Notes under the pieces: generated by a model
Databases searched by the model: none
Seen by the model: only the letters and a program-made list of their open reading frames with translations
What the model was told of the DNA's origin: nothing
Program-made: the position numbers and the translations under genes
Shown here: in pieces, positions 10,880-20,464 of the stretch
Layout of the letters: every line of letters begins with the position of its first letter
Numbering within the stretch: position 1 is the stretch's first letter
From: Cavia porcellus
Lineage: Eukaryota; Chordata; Mammalia; Rodentia; Caviidae
Direction: 5' to 3'
DNA length: 64,000 nt
NCBI RefSeq assembly: GCF_034190915.1
Contig: NW_026947514.1
Location: forward strand, 372,001-436,000

Positions 10880-11790
10880 CGGCGCCAGCCAGGCTTGGGG
10901 CCACCGGCCAGCGGCCACCAGGATGCTGCCGGCCCCGCCACCGCCCGCGCCTCCCCGCGGCACTCTGGCTACCCCCGGCCCCAACAGGTGGGCAGAGCCC
11001 CCATTCGCGGTGCCGGCTCCCGTCGCGCCCCGCTCTGGCTGGGGCGGCCCCAGGGGCCATCTTGAGCTGGGGTGCGTGGGGGGGGCCAGAGAGGAGATGG
11101 AGCGGGGGAGGGGCGCGGGCTGGGGCGGGGGCGGGGGCGGGGGCGGGCGCGGGGGCGGAGGCCGGGCGGGCGCGGGCCTGGCGGGCGGGGGCCGGGCCGG
11201 CGCATAAAGGCCGCGGCGGGGCCTTACCTCCGACCCTGTACATGTTGGCGGCCATGTCCGGGCCGGCGGCGGCGGGGCCGCGGCCGCGGGGCGCGGGCGC
11301 GGGCGGCGGGCGACGCGGGCTGGGGCGGGCGCGGACGCGGGCGCGGGGGCGCCGCGGGCGGTTTAAAGGGGCCGCGCTGCTCCGCCGCCGCCGCCGCCGC
11401 CGCCTCCGAGGCCGCCGAGGCCGCGCAGGGACGGGAGGGCCGCGGCGCGGGCGGGAGAGGAAGAGGAGGAGCGGCCGCGGGCGGCGGGGAGGGGCCTCGG
11501 GCGCCACCGCCCACCGCGCGGGCGGTTACTCGACCCCGCGCCGCGGCGGCTCACGCGCCTCCGCCGCCCCCGCCCTGCGGGTCTCTGTGACCCCGGCGAC
11601 TGTCTGGCGCCCTTCCCGGGAGGGTCTCCCGGTAGCCTCGGACAGGCCGTGCCTCTCCCCCGTCGCAGGTCCCACAGCATCACCAGCACCCCTCCCAGGC
11701 AGTCTCCTCGACGTCCGCGGCGGAGCAGCTGCGCTCCCCACCGTGGGGTCCCCTAGGCTCCTCCCGTGAGCCATCTTCGCCACCCCTGGC
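10880..11790 (-). promoter_or_regulatory. MTA1: CpG island, MTA1 promoter and 5' UTR
   Basis: This stretch is extremely rich in G, C and CpG, unlike the surrounding intron. It covers MTA1 exon 1 and what must be its 5' UTR and promoter. It contains a run of about seven CCG triplets near 11382-11405, a TTTAAA element near 11361-11366 that could act as a weak TATA for minus-strand transcription, and repeated GGGGGC GC-box (Sp1-type) motifs at 11119-11160 just inside intron 1. The exact transcription start cannot be fixed from sequence alone. Confidence 0.85.
11228..11255 (-). CDS. MTA1: MTA1 exon 1, coding part (start codon)
   Basis: The minus strand reads ATG GCC GCC AAC ATG TAC AGG GTC GGA G followed by GTAAGG. 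This encodes MAANMYRVG plus the first base of the Asp codon completed in exon 2. It is the conserved N-terminus of MTA proteins. The exon sits inside a very GC-rich CpG island, as expected for a housekeeping chromatin gene. The reading frame stays open upstream of this ATG to 11507, which is noted separately as a possible N-terminal extension. Confidence 0.95.
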
Positions 11791-12364
11791 GGCTCACCCT
11801 CCTGTCGTTCCCTGTACTCTTGGGGCCCTTCTGAGGCCCCTGCTATCTCTGAGGCCTGGTATCTCTGAGGTGGCCTGAATCTCTGAGGCCATACATGTGT
11901 GAGCCCCTCCTGCACCCTCAGGAGGTCTTGCCCCTTCGAAGTCGGGGTCCTCCATGCAGCCCCAGGGTCCTCTGGCACTTGAGCCTTCTCAGCTGTCCCC
12001 ACTGGGTCCCCTACCTACCTCAAAGCTGAACAGCCCAGTCTTGGCCTCAAGGCTCTTGTCCCACACCACCAGTCCTATGCTGACCTTTGCACCCAACACC
12101 AGGTGGTCTGTGCCCGCTGCCCATGATCTCCCAGCCCCTGTGGTCGACATGGTGACCGTCCCCCCTTCCCAACCTGGGTAGGATTCTGAGCTGGCCAGGC
12201 CTCCATGGCTGGTGGCCTGGTTTGAGGCTGCAGAACCCCGCCTCACCAGGTGGGAGTGTGGAGGGAGGTTCCTCCTGTGGTCTGGAGTCTGTACTTCCTG
12301 TCAACACCTCTCAGAATCTGTAACCATGTGTTTGGTCTTGTGCTTCTTTAAAGTCTGAAGACAG

Positions 12365-12474
12365 GGTCTGGGGATTTAGCTCAGTGGCATAAGCGCCTTC
12401 CTTGCAAGCAGGCAGTTGTGAGTTCGATCCCTGGTACCGATAAAAAGGAAAAAGACAAAAAAAAAAAAAAAATC
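12365..12474 (+). repeat. ID-like SINE with intact 16-bp target duplication
   Basis: It has A box TTTAGCTCAGTGGCATAAGC, B box GAGTTCGATCC and the tail TACCGATAAAAAGGAAAAAG followed by poly(A). TAAAGTCTGAAGACAG flanks it at 12349-12364 and 12475-12490. The perfect duplication and near-consensus body mark a young insertion. Confidence 0.95.
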
Positions 12475-12822
12475 TAAAGTCTGAAGACAGTGAGGTACCC
12501 AGGCATCCCTTCGACTGAGCAATGGAGGTGGCATCACAGTAGAGATGATCACGGCTTCAGGTTGATGTGGGGAGGTGTCTGGGGAGTTACATATTGCCTC
12601 TGAGCCAGCCTGTGATGCTGCCTAGTGGCCACAGAGACACCAAGTCCAATTGGAGGGGTATTTCTATGGGATGCCAAAGGGCATTCCTGGGAGCTAGAGT
12701 TCAAAGAGAGCCTAGAACATACACCCATGACCCCAGGACTCTGGGAGGTGAGGTGGAAGTATGGCAACTTTGAACCCAGCTTGGCAAATTTAGTGAAACT
12801 TCATCTCAAAATGAAAAATAAA

Positions 12823-13010
12823 AAGGACTGGGGATGTCAGTCAGTACAAAAACTGGGTTTAATCCTCAGTTCTTTGAAAAAGCAGTCAAGGGGCTGGGGA
12901 TTTAGCTTAGCGACATAAGCGCCTGCCTTGCAAGCAGGCAGTCCTGAGTTCAATCCCCGGTACCGATAAAAAGGAAAAAAGACCAAAAAAAAAAAAAAAA
13001 AAGAAAAAAA
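12823..13010 (+). repeat. Degenerate ID-like SINE, then a young ID-like SINE
   Basis: A decayed copy at 12823-12880 is followed by a near-consensus one at 12891-13010 carrying the TACCGATAAAAAGG tail. CAGTCAAG repeats on both sides of the young copy (12883-12890 and 13011-13018). Confidence 0.85.
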
Positions 13011-13043
13011 CAGTCAAGAGTAAGAGCCTCCCTGGAACAAAGC

Positions 13044-13200
13044 GTGGCCAGACATGGTGGTGTGCACCTTTAATCCCTGCACTTTGGAGACTGAAGCAGA
13101 AGAATTGCTGAGAGTTCCAAGGTAACCTGGGCTACATAGTGAGTTCCAGGTCAGCCTGAACTACATAGCAAGATCCTGTCTAAAAATAAATTTTAAAAAA
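13044..13200 (+). repeat. B1-like SINE with internal duplication
   Basis: It begins TGGCCAGACATGGTGGTGTG and continues with GGGCTACATAGTGAGTTCC and then CTGAACTACATAGCAAG. The repeated CTACATAG block gives it the internal tandem duplication found in rodent B1 elements. It has an A-rich tail. Confidence 0.85.
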
Positions 13201-13251
13201 CCCTGCATAGGAAAGGCCCACGTCACACTCTTAGAAAGTCAGTGCAGCATG

Positions 13252-13340
13252 CGGTTGGGGATTTAGCTTAGCTCCGCAGCACCTGCCTTGCATGTGGGAG
13301 GTCCTGAGTTCAGTTCCTGGTACCTTACTCCCAAAGAAAT
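13252..13340 (+). repeat. ID-like SINE
   Basis: GGTTGGGGATTTAGCTTAGC through GAGTTCAGTTCCTGGTACC. It is flanked by TCAGTGCAGCATG at 13239-13251 and 13341-13353, a clear target-site duplication. Confidence 0.9.
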
Positions 13341-13439
13341 TCAGTGCAGCATGACATGATCCATACTAAGAACTGCCTTGCCTGTTACTGAACTTTAAAG
13401 ATTAATGGAGCCATTTTCCAGAAAAAGCATATTATAAAG

Positions 13440-13725
13440 ATAAAAACCACAAAGTGGCACACACCTGTAATCTCAGCAGTCTTGAAAGATGAGGCCAGAG
13501 GATTGCAAGTTTTTCCCCAGTCTGGACAATTTAGCAAAATCTTTTTTTTTTTTTTTTTCCTTTTGTACCAAGGATCAAACTCATGACCTCCCACTTGCCA
13601 GGCACTTATGCTGCTAAGCTAAATCCCCAGCCTCAAAAACCCTTTTTCAAAATAAAAAATAAAGGGCTGGTGATGTTGCTCAGTATGAAAGCCATGGGTG
13701 TAATTCCCAACACAGGGGGAAAAAA
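13440..13725. repeat. B1-like SINE split by an antisense ID-like SINE, plus an ID remnant
   Basis: A plus-strand B1 (13440-13540) is interrupted by a minus-strand ID-like element (about 13541-13635, T-run then TACCAAGGATCAAACTCATG to AAATCCCCAGCC). The B1 tail resumes after it. A decayed plus-strand ID-like piece follows at 13666-13725. Confidence 0.7.
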
Positions 13726-14146
13726 TAGCCTCTGATTTATCAAGCACTATTAAAAACTTGAAGACCCTAAGAAATGTAGTGTAACCCAAGAATCTGTTAC
13801 CAGTCAGGTTCTCATGCATGTATAAATGTTTCAGGGAAATACTTTCAAACATAACATGAGGAATAAAGTTCTTTACACATTTAAAACCCGGCCTTAAGTC
13901 CAGCCAATAATGATAAAAATAAAAGCAAAGAATTTGGGTGACCCAAGCCCCAACAGCAAGCTCATGGTAAGAGAAGCTAAAAGCCTCAACATAGGATGAA
14001 AATGTTCTGGAATCTTTTGGGGACTGGTGGCACAGGCTGTGAGCCCAGTACATAGAAGGCAGAGCCAGGATCTAGGCTAGCCTGAACAATTTGGTGAGAC
14101 CTTGCCTAAAACAGAAGGTTGGGATATAGTTTAGTTCAATCCCTAG

Positions 14147-14149
<3 letters not shown>

Positions 14150-14197
<48 letters not shown>
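14150..14197. repeat. (AC)n microsatellite
   Basis: An uninterrupted run of about 23 CA dinucleotides, probably grown from the A-rich tail of the decayed SINE immediately upstream. Confidence 0.95.
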
Positions 14198-14198
<1 letters not shown>

Positions 14199-14364
14199 TT
14201 GTGCACATGAAACAGTAGAGCTAGCAGAGGCAATCTGGGTCCCTACCTGGCCCTCATCAGCAAAGCCAGCAATCCTCCTGCCTAAATTGTAGCATGCTAC
14301 TGAAGAACAAATGACACTATCTCCTAGTGTTCCTATAATGTCGAAAACTAAGTGTAAGAGAATT

Positions 14365-15265
14365 TTTATTTTTGGCCATACTCATACTAGGGATTGAACC
14401 CAGAACCTTTACACTGAGCAACATCCCCTAGCACCCAGCCCTTTGTTATTTTTTGAGATAGGGTCTTACTGATCACTAAATGGTCCAGACTGCCTCAGTC
14501 ATAATCCTGCTTCTTAGAATTTTTTCTTTCTTTCAAGACAGTGTCCCTATATAGTTCAGGCTGGCCTTGAACTAACTATGTAGCCCAGACTGACCTGAAA
14601 CTTGCAATGATCTTCCTTTCTCAGCCTCCTAGGTGCTGGGATTATAGGGATATGCTGCTATGCCTGGCCTTAGGAGAATCTTTTAAACTTGAGAGAACCA
14701 GGTATGGTGGCACATGCCTGGAATCCCAGGCCTCTGGGAGTAAGAGGCAGGAGGGTCAAAAATTCACCCCAGCCTACACAACTGAACGTGACCATCTGGA
14801 TGGGGGATGTAGTTCAGCAGAGGCCCTGGGTTTTAGCTCCACTACACATGTGTACGTGCACATACGAGGAGGGAGAAGTAGTCATCTGATTTCAGCAAGT
14901 TTTTCTAAAAACTTGTGTTTTGCTTTGTTTTTGAGACAGGGTCTCACTGTAATTCAAGCTGAGTTGAAGTACTGTGTAGCCCAGACTGGCCTCCAACTCA
15001 TGGTGATCCTCCTGCCCCAGCCTTCTGGGTGCTGAAGTTATAGATATATACCATCATGTTTAGCTGATAAAAAACTTATTTCTAAATGTGTAGGTAATAT
15101 CAGGCATGGTGACACATATCTGTAATCCCAGCACTCTGGACACTGAGGGAGGAGGATTGCTGCAAGTTTGTGGCCAGCCTGGGCTACATAGTGAGCTCAA
15201 GACCAGTTTGGACTACATAGTGAAACACTGTCTCAAAAAATATAAATAAATAAATAAATAAAAGT
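14365..15265. repeat. Cluster of six B1-like and ID-like SINEs
   Basis: In order: a minus-strand ID-like remnant (14365-14440); minus-strand B1 (14530-14670); plus-strand B1 (14696-14795); plus-strand ID-like remnant (14798-14860); minus-strand B1 (14915-15065); plus-strand B1 (15096-15265) ending in an (ATAA)n tail. Confidence 0.7.
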
Positions 15266-15689
15266 GTAGGTGGTAGCTCTATCTTTTTCTGTTTTTCCAA
15301 GTATTCATCTTTCCCTCACATACCTGAAAATGGCTGCAGGGGCCTCCGCCTGAACGGGAGTCACTTCATGGGTTAGACATGGCGAGGTTTGAAGCCATAT
15401 TCCTTGTTGTATTGTTTACTCATGAGCAAGTATTTACGCAAAGCCAAAGAAGCCATTTCTTCTAATGACAGTGTGTGCACTGTGTGTGCATTGTACGGCA
15501 GCACTCAGTGAGGCTTCAAAATACATCTCCCAGGCACCCCTGTTGGTCCTGCACAGAGCAGGATCTGTGGCTGCCCTGCTGCCACAGCACAACCCCCTTC
15601 TGCTTCAGGGACCCAGTTTACGTGCTCCCAGTCTGAGCTACAGTAACCAGAGGACAGTGTTGGGCCTCACAGAGCCTTGTGGCCAGCTC

Positions 15690-16264
15690 TTTCTCTTTAT
15701 TGAGGTAGTCGAGTGGCAGACGCAGAGATGCAGATCTTCATGAAGACCCTAATAGGGAAGACCATCGCCCTCAAAGTTGAGCTCAGTGACACCATCAAGA
15801 AAGTCAAAGCCAATATCCAAGACAAGGAGAGCATCCACCTGACTGGCAGCATCTGATTTTGCTAGCAAAGAGACAGAGGACAGCCAGACTCTGTCTACAG
15901 CACCCAAAAAGAGTCCACCATGCAGTTAGGGCTTCACCTGTGAGGTGGGATTTTTTTTTTTTTTAATCGGTACCGGGGATCGAACTCACAACCGCCTACT
16001 TGCAAGGCAGATGCTTATGCTGCTGAGCTAAATCCCCAGCCTTATGAGGAGGGATTATTAAGCTGTCCCAAAAGTAGTTCACCCAGAAGAACAACTGTGA
16101 CAAGATGATCTGCCGCAAGTGCTATGCTTGCCCACATCCCCATGCTGTCAATTGCAGTATGGCCACACCAACCACCTGCACCAAGGTCAAGTAAAGCTCT
16201 CCTCAGGAAGGGCACCACCTGCCCAAGTACTGTGGCCTTGGGGCTTAAATAAAGTTTCCCTCAC
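15690..16264 (+). pseudogene. UBA52: UBA52 (ubiquitin-ribosomal L40) processed pseudogene
   Basis: From the ATG at 15728 the sequence follows the ubiquitin coding region (ATGCAGATCTTCATGAAGAC) without introns. Many substitutions have created stops in the ubiquitin part. After an inserted SINE it continues with the L40 C-terminal part, including the codons for [11 protein letters not shown], and ends with GTCAAGTAA. A 3' UTR follows with AATAAA at 16248-16253. The UBA52 product fuses one ubiquitin to ribosomal protein eL40. Here the lack of introns, the stops and the SINE insertion show a dead retrocopy. No poly(A) remnant is visible after the signal, so the 3' end has decayed. Confidence 0.9.
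15951..16044 (-). repeat. ID-like SINE inside the UBA52 pseudogene
   Basis: A T-run, then CGGTACCGGGGATCGAACTC through GAGCTAAATCCCCAGCC, is the antisense ID element. TGAGGTGGGA (15941-15950) and TGAGGAGGGA (16045-16054) are the two copies of its target site, with one mismatch. The insertion falls at the ubiquitin Gly-Gly / L40 boundary. Confidence 0.92.
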
Positions 16265-17170
16265 CAGGCTTGGGCAGGAGGTAGGGGGGTAGGGATGGGC
16301 TGTGTCAGTGCACTGTCAGGTCCTGAGCTCTGCTTAGCCTGGACCAGGAGCAGGGAGTGGCTGGTGCTTCCACAGAGGGGGCACCTTCCTGGCGACAGGG
16401 CCCTGTGATCCTGAGAAGGGGCCAGGACTGACCTGGTGGCCAAGCAGAAATGAAGGGAGCCTAGAATCAAGGTCTTGGGGAAGGGTCTACTTGTAGTGGC
16501 TGAGGGTTTGTCCTAGTCACATTTATGCTGGGAACTTTGGCAGGACCCAGACCAATCCCCAGGTTCCTTCCCTCACACAAGACAGCCCTTCCAGCCTCCC
16601 TCTGACTCCAGTACTCCAAGACCTTGGCACAACCCTCCCAAGACTATGCTGTGGACCTCTAGCTACCCCAAACAGGTCCCCCTACATGGGCTACTGGCCT
16701 TCCAAAAGCTTCCTCTACTGCAAGGTTTTTACGCTGGGCCATGGACAGGAGAGCTGACCACTTGTGGTTGTAGGGAGCCATCCCATGCATAGTGGTATGG
16801 GCAGCATCTCCAGTTTCTACCTACTAGATGCTAACAGCTTCCTGTGGGAGTACTTTCCCCACTGCTCTCACCCTAAAGAGCCTGTGACACACTAAGTGAC
16901 AGTACAGAGGGGACTTACATTCAGTAACTACTTGATCTTAAAGCAGTTTATCCAGGCTATCTGGGTGAACAGTGTTGTCATAGGATCCTTAACCATGGGA
17001 GAAGAAGGCAGGAGAGAATCAGGGCAGGAAGTACAGGTACCAAGCAGGTAAGATGGAGAAAGCAAGGGCCGTTCCTCCCTAGAGCCCTGCCCACGTCTTC
17101 ATGCCAGACCAGTCAGGGAATTCTACTGAACCTAGGTAATGAATCTCTGTTGGTTTAAAATACTAAACAT

Positions 17171-17258
17171 TGGGCTGTGGATTTAGCTCAGCGGTGTAAG
17201 CACCTGCCTGGCAAGCGTAAGGTCATGAGTTCGATCCCTGGTACCAAAACAAACAAAC
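17171..17258 (+). repeat. ID-like SINE
   Basis: GGCTGTGGATTTAGCTCAGC through GAGTTCGATCCCTGGTACC, then an (AAAC)n tail. AAACATT flanks both ends. This copy belongs to the subfamily without the GATAAAAAGG tail. Confidence 0.88.
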
Positions 17259-17649
17259 ATTGCAGTTTGTTACAGAAGCAACTGGATTGTGGCAACCAAA
17301 CTGTCTCCAGGCACTGTCACCTGTCCCAGCACCATGTGCTACTGGAGAGGGTCATGTGTTCTGTGTTGGTCCCCACTGAAAGGCATTTGTACCCTCTCAC
17401 TCCATGCTGAACCACAATTCCTGTAGCCACACTAACAACCAGGAAGAAGCACATAGACATGGCTGGCTCTGGGCCTCAGCCTTAAGACCCCAGTGTGGCT
17501 ATGAAGGTAACTGTATACAGGGAACCCTCTGGAAAGGACAGGGCTAGTGGTCCCAGTATCCTACCTTCTGGTTGCAGCCTAAGCAGACTCTGGCCAGGCC
17601 AGAACTATAGAAGAGGCCAATCAGTCCCTCGTCAGGAGCAAAAATAACA

Positions 17650-17845
17650 GTGGACCTGGATATATCAGCATACTCCTATAATCCCAGCACTTGGGAGGCC
17701 AAGCAAGAGGATCATATTAAATTCACAGTTAGCCTGGGCCACTTAGTGAGTTCAAAGCCAACCTGAACTACATAGTGAGACCCTGTTGCAAAAAAGCAAA
17801 ACACAAAAACAGAACAACAAAAACAAAAATAAACAAACAAAAAAG
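17650..17845 (+). repeat. B1-like SINE
   Basis: CCTATAATCCCAGCACTTGG, then two CTAC/CCACTTAGTGAG-type blocks and CATAGTGAGACCCTGTTG, ending in an A-rich tail. Confidence 0.75.
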
Positions 17846-19160
17846 GGGTACGACTCCTTCTAAGTCACTCAGAACAAAAACTGCACAGCATGCACTATTA
17901 CAATGTGACCCCTGACAGTAGCACTTACCCTGCACTGAGACAGGACTACGTGCACCTTCCTGCCTATCGAGGGCCTGCCTGAACTCAAGCACAGCATGCC
18001 CCCATCCTGTCAGAGAACTTGGGAGGAGGAGGAGTCAGGATGTTTCCCAGGACCCTGTGGCTCCATGGCCTGTCCTCCCCAACTGTGGAGGTCTTACAAA
18101 TGCAGAGGACCCCTGCATTTGTGGTAGACAAATGTGTGGTAGACAAAATTGCACTCAGAAACTCCAGACTGAACCAGGGAAGGATGCCCACCTAGATAAT
18201 CCAGGCAGATCTCCTGGAGGAGAGAATTTCAGTCCCACAGTACAAAGGGGAAAGAGGCAAGAGCCGAGGATTTGAGTTGGCCTAGGGACCCAGAGTCCAG
18301 GAGCAGCAAGTACCAGCATGGTCAGGTCTGTATCTCAGCAGCAGCTCAGGAACAGTACTGCCAGCTTGCTGGATATGCAAGGTCAAGGTAGCTGAAAGGC
18401 TGGACTCCTACTGGGGGCTATGATCAATCACCTCCTCTCAGCCCAAAGCTTGCCAGTCTCTACCACCACACAGAGAACCAAATGGGACCACCTACTCAGT
18501 CCCTGTGGCCAGGGTACTTTTCCCCATGCCAAGGGATGGGGTCACCTCTCTCCTTCCCTTCCTCCCAGTGCCCCCCACCATGATCTCCCAAAATGCAGCC
18601 TGCATTCATCCAGCTCCGAACCCTCTGCAGGCTCCACAATCAGGGGACAAAATCAGTGGGAGCCTAAGACCAGGCCACTAGAGCACTTCTACAGCCAGCA
18701 TCTCTTGGCTGCTTCAGACCCTTTGTATCCAAGGCCTTCTCAGCCCTTGTCCTCCTCTAGCCCCAGAGGTGCTCAGCCCCTCCTACTCCAGGAAGCCTCC
18801 TTTGGAGGGCCTCTCTCCTCTCTGGACCCTCCACCTACTACACCACATTCCCGGGCCTCCAGAGCAGTGCCTGATGGGCAGGGCAGTTGACGGCATGGAC
18901 CAACACCAGGTGTCCATTAGCGCTTGTCACCAGTACACTCCCACGGATGGATGAACAGCCATGGTCTAGTTAGCTTAGGTGATTCTTCAGCCAGTACAGA
19001 GCTGCCCAACCTGGCTTTCCTTTCCTCTTCTCCCAACACCCCTCGACGAGGTCCCAGGGGGTCTGTTTGCCCTCCATGGGTGGGCCACACTCCCTTGTGG
19101 GACATCGAGTGCAGAAGGTCAAAGAAAGATGCTACAGGACACTCTGGGCTGAACAGGCTC

Positions 19161-19337
19161 TTAAGAACGGGGCAACCTAGATCGGGCCTGAAAAGCTGTG
19201 TTCTGCCAGAAGGGTGCGCTCCGGGCCAGGAAGTCACAGAAGGCGTTGTTGGAAGCAGAAGAATTCGGTGGTTGGGGGAGGAGCACGTCCTTGTCCACAT
19301 CCTCAGACACCAGTTTGGCCACTACCTGTGTGATGTC
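19161..19337 (-). CDS. TEX22: TEX22 last coding exon (stop codon)
   Basis: After an AG acceptor (GGCCTACAG) this exon encodes 58 residues and a TAA stop, beginning [20 protein letters not shown] and ending RSRLPRS. The [13 protein letters not shown] and FLARSAPFW motifs are the conserved C-terminal core of testis-expressed protein 22. TEX22 is reported as a small sperm-associated protein; its biochemical role is not established. Phase is 0 at the 5' end, matching exon 19461-19571. Confidence 0.95.
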   Translation of the reverse strand, partial: DITQVVAKLVSEDVDKDVLLPQPPNSSASNNAFCDFLARSAPFWQNTAFQARSRLPRS

Positions 19338-20415
19338 CTGTAGGCCACCGTGGCGTCAGGGTCGGGCGAGGGCCAGAGGGGAGGGAGAGAGGGGACCCAA
19401 CCCCACATCCCCACTCGCTGCCCCAGTCTGTGGCGCCAGAGCGCTGCCCTCAAAGCGCACCTCGCAGTGCTTGTCCTGCAGCTCTATGCGCCGCATCGCC
19501 AGCTGCCTGCGCTCCTCGATGCTGAGACTCCAGCGGTGGCCAGCGCGTTGGCGCACCCGGGGCTCGTACACCTGTGAAGACAGAGCAGGACAGTGCGCAG
19601 GCTATGCCCAGGGGCCACAGGCCAGGCCAGAGGAACAGCTAGTTTGGGTGGGACCACAGGTCCCTCCTCACCAAGCTCCCTCAAAAATGATCATAAAGAG
19701 ATTAAGGCTAAACAAGATAACACTCATGGGTTACAAACAACAAAAGAGCAGGCGCACATGGAGGAGGACCAGGGGCAGGCACTGGAGACCTCAGCTGGGA
19801 TGGGGAGGAAGCAGGGCACTTCCCAGGTGTGCTGTAAGAATCCTTCAGATTGCCCGGTACCTTGGGGAAGGAAAGAGGGGTACTGTGTTAAAAACAGAAG
19901 GCTGCGTGGCACATGCGAGGTCCTAAGTTCTATCCGCATACCAAAAAAAGAAAAGGAAAAAAACAGCTGATGAGACAAACTGCACCTGAAGTCCTCCTTT
20001 ACTCAAGTTAGAAAACAGAATCATCTTGTGATCAGCAATCCCATTTCCTGGGATGCACCCAGAACCCCCGCAAGCAGAGAAGCTGATGGATTCACGCATA
20101 CACGGTCTCCAGCAGCACAGTTCACAGCCATCAGCCTGTGGACACTCAAGACGAGTGGATGAAGGGCCGCAGATGACCCACAGGACGAGATGCTCAATGA
20201 GACAAACACTCACTAAAGAGTGCAAGTGACAGGATCCCACCGGCATGAAGTCCTAGAGACTGTGACAGTTACTGACTGCTGCACAGCACTGTCAAGCCCA
20301 GAGCTGCTTAAGGGGGCAGAGCTTCAATTTACAAGATTAGAAATCCTAGAAGTTTGTTTCACAACAATGTGAAGACATATACACTTTATATATATATGCA
20401 TGTATACATTATATA

Positions 20416-20464
<49 letters not shown>

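Larger units (their letters stand above)
830..11227 (-). other. MTA1: MTA1 intron 1
   Basis: This roughly 10.4-kb intron holds SINEs, an L1 ORF2 fragment broken by SINEs (about 2.2-4.3 kb) and one small hAT-type element (5972-6052). The stretches 830-1960, 6060-8290 and 8570-10880 look like unique intron sequence, and I see no further exon in them. Confidence 0.85.
11791..19160. other. MTA1-TEX22 intergenic region
   Basis: There is no protein-coding gene between the MTA1 CpG island and the TEX22 stop codon. The left part (12.3-15.3 kb) is a SINE field with a CA microsatellite. The centre holds a broken UBA52 processed pseudogene. The stretches 16265-17165, 17265-17640 and 17850-19160 look like unique DNA. 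The 156-residue plus-strand frame at 18420-18890 resembles no known family and is not called. The TEX22 3' UTR must run into this region, but I see no clear minus-strand AATAAA close to the stop. Confidence 0.75.

Noticed and set aside
10410..11769. Long overlapping open frames on both strands (up to 365 codons) over the CpG island
   Set aside because: Very GC-rich DNA lacks stop codons by composition. Apart from the short MTA1 exon 1 segment the translations are low-complexity Pro/Arg/Gly/Ala and resemble no protein.
12365..12474. tRNA gene-like A and B boxes
   Set aside because: The element is a SINE: it ends in poly(A), has target duplications and occurs in dozens of diverged copies. No genuine tRNA gene was found in the window.
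15465..15743. 92-codon plus-strand frame before the UBA52 pseudogene
   Set aside because: It runs into the pseudogene's 5' UTR in a different frame from ubiquitin and has no family resemblance.
18420..18890. Plus-strand 156-codon frame
   Set aside because: There is no recognisable domain, no CpG island and no splice context. Its Ser/Pro-rich composition fits a chance frame in GC-rich intergenic DNA.
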